DNA from: Bryobacteraceae bacterium
GTDB taxonomy: Bacteria > Acidobacteriota > Terriglobia > Bryobacterales > Bryobacteraceae
Direction of reading: 5' to 3'
Length of the DNA stretch: 6,332 bases
NCBI GenBank assembly: GCA_014379815.1
Contig: JACMLA010000725.1
Span: 1-6,332, forward strand
The stretch's first letter is position 1, and each line of letters starts with the position of its first letter. Under the pieces are notes generated by a model. That model saw only the letters and a program-made list of their open reading frames with translations, had not been told where the DNA came from and did not search any database. The position numbers and the translations under genes are program-made. Shown piece by piece: positions 1-4,173 of the stretch.

Positions 1-59
1 ACCTTCGTACTCGCGGAGCCGTCATGAAGGCACTCTGGAGCCCACCACCGGGAATCTCT
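1..59. other. Non-coding left edge with repeat fragments
   Basis: No credible gene is seen here. The stretch carries GCGGAGCCGTC at 13-23. The same 11 bases occur in reverse complement at 202-212, and a variant, GCTGCGCCGTC, lies at 73-83. GGGAATC at 50-56 recurs directly at 214-220 and inverted at 66-72, where it can form a 7-bp stem with a 9-base loop. These shared words suggest the left edge is part of, or a remnant of, the same palindromic repeat family as the large inverted repeat that follows. A short CCTTC/GAAGG pairing (2-6 with 26-30) is also possible. Confidence 0.4.
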
Positions 60-226
60 GTTTTTGATTCCCGCTGCGCCGTCCTTCTTCGGCCCCGCAT
101 TAGCAGAACGGTGCGCGGAGGCAAGGGTTCGCTGCGCCGCGGCACAAACCGCCGCGCCCTTGCTTCCTGTGCGCCGTTCTGCGCCCTGATTCATCACGAC
201 GGACGGCTCCGCCGGGAATCAAAAAC
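60..226. repeat. Long imperfect inverted repeat (palindromic element)
   Basis: The left arm (60-127) and the reverse complement of the right arm (157-226) align over nearly their full length, around a 29-base G+C-rich centre (128-156). Matching blocks are GTTTTTGATTCCCG at the outer ends, GCCGTCC next, then GCAGAACGG and GCAAGGG next to the loop. The part between GCCGTCC and GCAGAACGG is diverged. The centre can itself pair CGCGG with CCGCG. Open frames across it are by-products of the symmetry and match no protein I recognise. It may be a dispersed REP/BIME-like or MITE-like element, or a very long transcribed hairpin. It lies only 70 bp before the peptidase start codon. Without a genome I cannot tell whether it is multicopy. 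I see no transposase and no clear target-site duplication. Confidence 0.75.
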
Positions 227-232
227 AACCCA

Positions 233-260
233 GTTTCTTCGTCTTGCCAAAGACGAGAAC
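233..260 (+). other. Small stem-loop in the peptidase leader
   Basis: A perfect CGTCTT-GCCA-AAGACG hairpin (240-255) extends outward to 233-260 if two single-T bulges are allowed on the left side. It is not followed by a T-run, so it is a poor intrinsic terminator on the + strand. It sits about 26 bases upstream of the Shine-Dalgarno site and would lie in the 5' leader if transcription starts upstream. I found no convincing -35/-10 pair between here and the gene. TTGCCA at 244-249 and TAGACA at 271-276 are 21 bases apart and too weak to call. Confidence 0.4.
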
Positions 261-285
261 CAGTTCGCAGTAGACAAAACATCAT

Positions 286-290
286 AGGAG
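286..290 (+). promoter_or_regulatory. Shine-Dalgarno site of the M14 peptidase
   Basis: AGGAG lies 6 bases before the ATG at 297. It is the best ribosome-binding site in the window and fixes the start of the peptidase, which then opens directly with a signal peptide. Confidence 0.85.
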
Positions 291-296
291 CAATAG

Positions 297-2051
297 ATGC
301 GGAATTTCAAAGCAGTGGCTGTCATCCTGTTTGCGCTCACCGCATGCATCCACGCGGATGTAGACGTGCCCTACGATTACAACCGGTGGCCGTACCCTCT
401 CTACGGCGAGGTAACACAGAAGCTGCAGAAGCTTGCGGCGCAATACCCAAAGCTGGCTCGTCTTCACAACATTGGAAAGAGCGGGCAGGGTCGGGATCTC
501 TGGGTGATTGAGATCACGAATTTCGAGACCGGCCCGTCCGATCGGAAGCCGGCGCTCTGGGCGGACGGAAACATCCATGCGGGAGAGGTCACCGGCAGAC
601 AACTGTTGATGTACTTTGCGGAGAAGTTGCTGCTGTCCTACGGTAAAGATGCGCAGACTACAGCTCTGATGAATGACCGGGTCTATTACATCATGCCTGT
701 GCTGGATGTGGACGGCGGAGAGAAGGTGCTGACCCGTCATCCTTCGTGGCCCGAACACAAGCCGGCCGAGCAGGCGGGCAAAGATCTCGATGGGGACGGC
801 TTCATCACTCAGATGCGGGTCAAGGACCCGAAGGGCGGATGGTACGCAAGCTCAATCGACCCCAGACTGATGCTGCAAGTGCGGGATCGGACCGGTGGCC
901 GATGGAGCTACGTTCCCACCACCGCGCAGGAGCCTAAAGAGTTCGACGACGAACTGGCACCAATGGACGGCCGATACAGCGTGTACGTGGAAGGTCAGAA
1001 TCTTACGCCCCGTCCAAATGTGGACAGAGAACCCGCGAATTTCAATCGTAACTGGCCTGCGGAATGGAAGCCAACCGAACCGGGCGCAGGACCCTACCCT
1101 CTTTCATTGCCGGAAGTAGCCGCCGTGGCCAGGTTCATGACCGAGCACCGGAACATCTACTTTGACTACACGATTCACTCAGGCGGTGGAGCTAAGAACT
1201 ATATCGTCCGGCCACCGATGAGCCATCCATTCGAATTCATGCCACCTGAGGATAACGACTTCTATACGCGCGTGGGCGCCGTATGGTCATGGCTAAGTGA
1301 AGGCGGTGTTCTGAACAATAACTACTATGCGCAGGAGGTCAAAGCGGGGCGGTACGGCGACACGATGACCGGGTTCAAAAATGACTGGTCCTACATGCAT
1401 CTTGGCATTCATAGCCTTCTGCCGGAGATCTCCGCCGCTGGTCGCGATTACGATGGAGATGGTTATGTGACGCAGTACGAGATTCTGCGCTGGAACGACC
1501 AGGAGAAAGACGGGAAGTACTTCGCTCCGTGGAAGACATACAAGCACCCGCAACTCGGGGACGTAGAGATTGGCGGGCAGCGAGGGATGCCTCAGGGTGT
1601 GGGCGACCGGCTGAAGACAGAATGCGAGATCCACTCGAAGCTTCTGCTTCATGTTGCCGGACTCGCTCCCCGTTTGCGCGTCGCAAAGGTTGAGGCCAGG
1701 CCCCAGGCAGATGGTCGTTACCGCGTGCAGGCAGTGCTGAAGAATGAAGGTTTTCTTTCGACCTATGTGACGCGGCAGGCACTCGAAGCTAAGCGCGACA
1801 CGCCTATCCTCGCGGAACTGGACGTGGAGGGCGGTGAACTCGTCGACCAGCGAGGCAAAGTCGCCGGGCACATTCTCGGAAAGCTCGCCTATATCCGTCG
1901 ATGGGGTTCCGGAGCGGACGAGTCGAACAAGACTGTTGAGTGGGTTGTAAAGCCCGGCTCAGGTCCACTGAAACTCACCGTGCGAGCGAGTACCCCAAAG
2001 GCCGGGAGCGATTCGCGCACAATTACTCTGGATCCACAAGTCCGACCCTGA
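297..2051 (+). CDS. Exported M14-family zinc carboxypeptidase
   Basis: A 584-residue metallopeptidase of the M14 (carboxypeptidase A-like) family, expected to hydrolyse C-terminal residues of peptides, or possibly cell-wall peptides, outside the cytoplasm. Seen: a signal peptide at residues 1-20, cleavable after IHA, with LTAC (14-17) also fitting a lipobox, so a lipoprotein is possible. The zinc ligands fit the family: H94 and E97 in NIHAGE, and H294 in TIHSGG. NFNRNWP (248-254) matches the substrate-binding Asn-Arg region, and E377 in LLPEIS sits where the catalytic glutamate is expected. Two acidic DxDGDG loops (163-168 and 384-389) resemble calcium-binding loops inserted in the fold. Residues from about 458 to the end look like a beta-sandwich accessory domain with no motif I can name. 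All key residues are present, so it should be active. Its substrate is unknown. The end overlaps the convergent VOC gene by 29 bp. Confidence 0.93.
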   Translation: MRNFKAVAVILFALTACIHADVDVPYDYNRWPYPLYGEVTQKLQKLAAQYPKLARLHNIGKSGQGRDLWVIEITNFETGPSDRKPALWADGNIHAGEVTGRQLLMYFAEKLLLSYGKDAQTTALMNDRVYYIMPVLDVDGGEKVLTRHPSWPEHKPAEQAGKDLDGDGFITQMRVKDPKGGWYASSIDPRLMLQVRDRTGGRWSYVPTTAQEPKEFDDELAPMDGRYSVYVEGQNLTPRPNVDREPANFNRNWPAEWKPTEPGAGPYPLSLPEVAAVARFMTEHRNIYFDYTIHSGGGAKNYIVRPPMSHPFEFMPPEDNDFYTRVGAVWSWLSEGGVLNNNYYAQEVKAGRYGDTMTGFKNDWSYMHLGIHSLLPEISAAGRDYDGDGYVTQYEILRWNDQEKDGKYFAPWKTYKHPQLGDVEIGGQRGMPQGVGDRLKTECEIHSKLLLHVAGLAPRLRVAKVEARPQADGRYRVQAVLKNEGFLSTYVTRQALEAKRDTPILAELDVEGGELVDQRGKVAGHILGKLAYIRRWGSGADESNKTVEWVVKPGSGPLKLTVRASTPKAGSDSRTITLDPQVRP

Positions 2052-2877
2052 GCATTGTGACGCCGGGCAAGTTGATCCATGCGACTCGCAGGTTGCCGAG
2101 CTCTCCCGGTTCGGAGCGGAAATAGCGTGCTGTTTTGACAAATTCGGTAGCTGAGATAAGGCAGCCGCAGGGAGACTCGCCATAGTCGTCCAGATGCGTT
2201 CGCACAAAAGTCGCAGCTTGAGTAGGAGCGATCAGCACGACGGGCTCGTTGGCGAAAATCGCGAGTCGGACGCCTGTGTCCCTGTCGTCGAGGATCCGGG
2301 GCGCATCCCATCCCCACAAATCCCGAAAAGGCGCGATATGATGTTCGACGTTCGTGACGGCGATCATAACGATCATCAACCCGCCAAGTTCGCCCGGACT
2401 TGTACGGGTCGGGTACGCAACGGCTGGCGATGGTCTTACCCGGACCGATCGGGGTGTCTCGTCCGAGATGAGGAACGGCAGGACACCTCCAGGGGCCGCA
2501 GCATCACCAGGCAATGCAAGATCCCACTTTCCCACTACTCCGTCCGGCTTTTGACGCTCAATGCGGACAGGGCCATGCACGGCGACGTTTCGCGAACGAA
2601 TCCGCTCGGCCTCCGCTTCGATATCGTCGACATGAATGGTCCACGCGGTGCCGCCAGCTGGATTGGCGCTGTGCCCCTTCCACAAGGGCACACCATGTTT
2701 CGGCTCCAGTGTCGAGACCAGCTCCAGATAAGAATAGTCGTCGAAGCCTAGCCATGACATGTGAGTGATGCCATTCGAGTGCCTGCCTCCGTACTCGGTT
2801 GCAAGCCCGGCTGCGGCGAAGCTGTCTTGCAACACAGCCAGATCTGGCCCAGCTATGGTGATGTGATCGATGTCCAT
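2023..2877 (-). CDS. Glyoxalase-like (VOC superfamily) protein
   Basis: A 284-residue protein with no signal peptide, so probably cytoplasmic. The N-terminus has the pattern of the glyoxalase-like VOC domains (Glyoxalase_3 type): DHITIAGPDL at residues 4-13, GGRH at 30-33, YLELV at 50-54, and a WTIHVDDIEA strand-helix at 79-88, followed by a conserved-looking FLISDETPR at 135-143. H5 and E52 are at places where such proteins often bind a metal. A second, weaker beta-alpha module begins near residue 165. VOC proteins include lyases, dioxygenases and resistance proteins, so the reaction cannot be named from sequence. Gene order and a 6-bp gap place it second in an operon after the LPAGW protein. 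The start at 2877 is supported by a purine-rich site 10 bases upstream and by the domain beginning at once. Confidence 0.85.
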   Translation of the reverse strand: MDIDHITIAGPDLAVLQDSFAAAGLATEYGGRHSNGITHMSWLGFDDYSYLELVSTLEPKHGVPLWKGHSANPAGGTAWTIHVDDIEAEAERIRSRNVAVHGPVRIERQKPDGVVGKWDLALPGDAAAPGGVLPFLISDETPRSVRVRPSPAVAYPTRTSPGELGGLMIVMIAVTNVEHHIAPFRDLWGWDAPRILDDRDTGVRLAIFANEPVVLIAPTQAATFVRTHLDDYGESPCGCLISATEFVKTARYFRSEPGELGNLRVAWINLPGVTMLRVGLVDPE

Positions 2878-2883
2878 CTTCGG

Positions 2884-3990
2884 TTAGCTCTTCCTGCGCT
2901 TCGCGGTGATCACCAACGGCGTGCTCCCAGCCCCCTTCCACGTGAAGTCGAGAACCGCTCGACCTTGCTTGTCCCGGGAGACCGTAACCGGCTGGTCCAC
3001 ACTGGTGAGGTCCCACCCTGCCGGCAAAATAAAACGGCTCCGGGTGCGGGCGAGGAAGCGATCGAGGCGAAAAGTGCCGTCCTCGAGGAGCCTGTAGTTC
3101 TTCGCGTCCGTCGCGGTCTGAAAAGATCGAACCCGTCCAACTCCACCCGGAGGAACTGTATATCCCATGTCCGCTACCAGCACGCTGGCTGTCGGTGCAA
3201 ACGGAGCTGGGGCGTCACCCAGCGCGTTCGCCTCCTTGCCAGTCAGGATTCGGGTAGGCAATTCTATGCCCCGGTCAAGATCGAGAGTCACGGGATTTCG
3301 TATGTTGTCTTCTTCGCGCAGTTGGGAGTAGAAATGAGATTGGCCTGGTACCATCTCCATTTCGAGCCACAGGTCGATCCTGTGCTCGGCCGGATCTTCG
3401 AGCTTATACTCGACGATCCGTTCGTCAAGCGCGCGAAAGGATCCGGCCACCTGAGCCGCCGGAACGGAAGCTCCCGTCTCCGTAGCAATCTCCACTGGCA
3501 AAGAACCTGCACCAGTATGGACCAGCCCGACGTGTAAGCGGCCCGATAGCACTTCGATCTGGGAAGCAGTCGAGATACTGGACGCTACCCACCCTGCCGG
3601 CAGTACTACAACGTGCCGACCTTCCGGCAAATTTGCCCGGAATACCAGACCGCTGCCTTTCGCCGTCACATACTTCGACCGATCGACGACTTGCTCCACG
3701 GCCAGCCTCCGCTCCATGCGGGGGACAAAATCTACGGGCAGCGTGATCTCGATGGAACGCCGATTGACTGTGGCGGCAATGCTCTTGCCAGAGACAACAT
3801 CTGTTACACGGACCTGCGAGGGGTCACTGCCATCGGCCAGCGAGTGTCGGAATACACGTCCCTTAGCAGCTCGGGCAACGATATTCTCGATTAGCCGAAG
3901 TCCAGGGCGATCGCTGAACTCATAATGGTTTCGCGTTTCCTGGGCGAAACCGGCGAGCGAAATGAAGGCGAGCAGAATTGTTCGAGTCAT
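2884..3990 (-). CDS. Exported protein of unknown function with duplicated LPAGW module
   Basis: A 368-residue protein that I do not recognise as a named family. It begins with a short signal peptide (1-17, ending GFAQ), so it is probably periplasmic or secreted. The body is predicted mainly beta-rich. Two segments align: 106-169 and 298-365. Both start with a Tyr-containing strand, reach LPAGW exactly 24 residues later (130-134 and 322-326), and continue to a GAGS-P motif (160-165 and 354-358) near a final strand. From 106 to 134 against 298 to 326 the alignment needs no gap. Between them, VPGQSHFY (214-221) and YTVPPGG (277-283) look like beta-sandwich linkers. No catalytic motif is visible, so a binding, adhesion or structural role is a guess. 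No clear Shine-Dalgarno site precedes the ATG. It is the first gene of a minus-strand operon with the VOC gene. Confidence 0.82.
   Translation of the reverse strand: MTRTILLAFISLAGFAQETRNHYEFSDRPGLRLIENIVARAAKGRVFRHSLADGSDPSQVRVTDVVSGKSIAATVNRRSIEITLPVDFVPRMERRLAVEQVVDRSKYVTAKGSGLVFRANLPEGRHVVVLPAGWVASSISTASQIEVLSGRLHVGLVHTGAGSLPVEIATETGASVPAAQVAGSFRALDERIVEYKLEDPAEHRIDLWLEMEMVPGQSHFYSQLREEDNIRNPVTLDLDRGIELPTRILTGKEANALGDAPAPFAPTASVLVADMGYTVPPGGVGRVRSFQTATDAKNYRLLEDGTFRLDRFLARTRSRFILPAGWDLTSVDQPVTVSRDKQGRAVLDFTWKGAGSTPLVITAKRRKS
2888..2895 (-). promoter_or_regulatory. Likely ribosome-binding site of the VOC gene
   Basis: AGGAAGAG on the minus strand lies inside the last codons of the upstream gene, 10 bases before the VOC ATG. 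Its position, with only 6 bp between the two genes, supports translation from one shared transcript. Confidence 0.5.
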
Positions 3991-4017
3991 AAGTTAGGTT
4001 GTACTGATCATCAGGAA

Positions 4018-4046
4018 ATTCTATTGACACTGGTTCCGGCATCTGG
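4018..4046 (-). promoter_or_regulatory. Weak candidate promoter for the minus-strand operon
   Basis: On the minus strand TAGAAT (4023-4018) resembles a -10 box. At a 17-base spacing the -35 position reads CCAGAT (4046-4041), a poor match. Transcription would start near 4011, giving a leader of about 20 bases to the ATG at 3990. The element overlaps the strong plus-strand promoter, so the two directions would compete for polymerase. Confidence 0.3.
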
Positions 4047-4053
4047 CTAGAAT
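4024..4053 (+). promoter_or_regulatory. Strong sigma-70-type promoter of the TonB-dependent receptor
   Basis: TTGACA (4024-4029) and TAGAAT (4048-4053) are separated by 18 bases. The -35 box is a full consensus match and the -10 box matches 4 of 6, including the key first T, second A and last T. Transcription should start near 4060. A perfect 7-bp inverted repeat, ATTGACA (4023-4029) and TGTCAAT (4054-4060), brackets the promoter and could bind a dimeric regulator. Confidence 0.75.
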
Positions 4054-4060
4054 TGTCAAT

Positions 4061-4173
4061 CAACACACATTGCAGCCGTTCTCAGTGGAGCGGTGAGCAA
4101 TAAGTCCCGGAATGACAGGTCGGGACACATGACGCCGCGTTGCTTCGTTACCAATCTCAGCTTCAGGACAGGA
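4061..4173 (+). other. Leader of the receptor gene
   Basis: About 113 bases between the predicted transcription start and the chosen ATG. It can form GTCCCG (4104-4109) paired with CGGGAC (4121-4126) around an 11-base loop. The receptor frame is already open here, from the stop at 4048-4050, with a GTG at 4093 and an ATG at 4129. Part of this could therefore be coding, but either start would put 40 or more residues before the signal peptide. I see no riboswitch that I can name. Confidence 0.35.
4165..4173 (+). promoter_or_regulatory. Shine-Dalgarno-like site deciding the receptor start
   Basis: AGGACAGGA directly precedes the ATG at 4174, with AGGA 5 bases from the start codon. It is the best ribosome-binding site among the in-frame starts at 4093, 4129, 4174 and 4186, and is the reason 4174 was chosen. 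Confidence 0.5.

Noticed and set aside
1..226. CRISPR array or tRNA/attachment site at the left edge
   Set aside because: There are no regularly spaced direct repeats with unique spacers, and no cloverleaf or integrase is visible. The repeats are inverted and irregular.
233..260. Intrinsic terminator upstream of the peptidase
   Set aside because: The hairpin has only about six uninterrupted pairs and no T-run follows on either strand.
24..287. Open frame of 87 codons on the + strand before the peptidase, and a facing one at 285-100 on the minus strand
   Set aside because: Both run through the palindromic repeat. They show no ribosome-binding site, no recognisable domain and an Arg/Cys-rich composition typical of chance frames in G+C-rich repeats.
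1293..1871. Open frame of 192 codons on the minus strand
   Set aside because: It is antisense to the M14 peptidase, which has all its zinc and catalytic residues. No domain or ribosome-binding site is seen.
2761..3537. Open frame of 258 codons on the + strand
   Set aside because: It is antisense to the exported LPAGW protein and the start of the VOC gene, which have a signal peptide and domain support. Its translation is Arg/Cys/Ser-rich with no motif.
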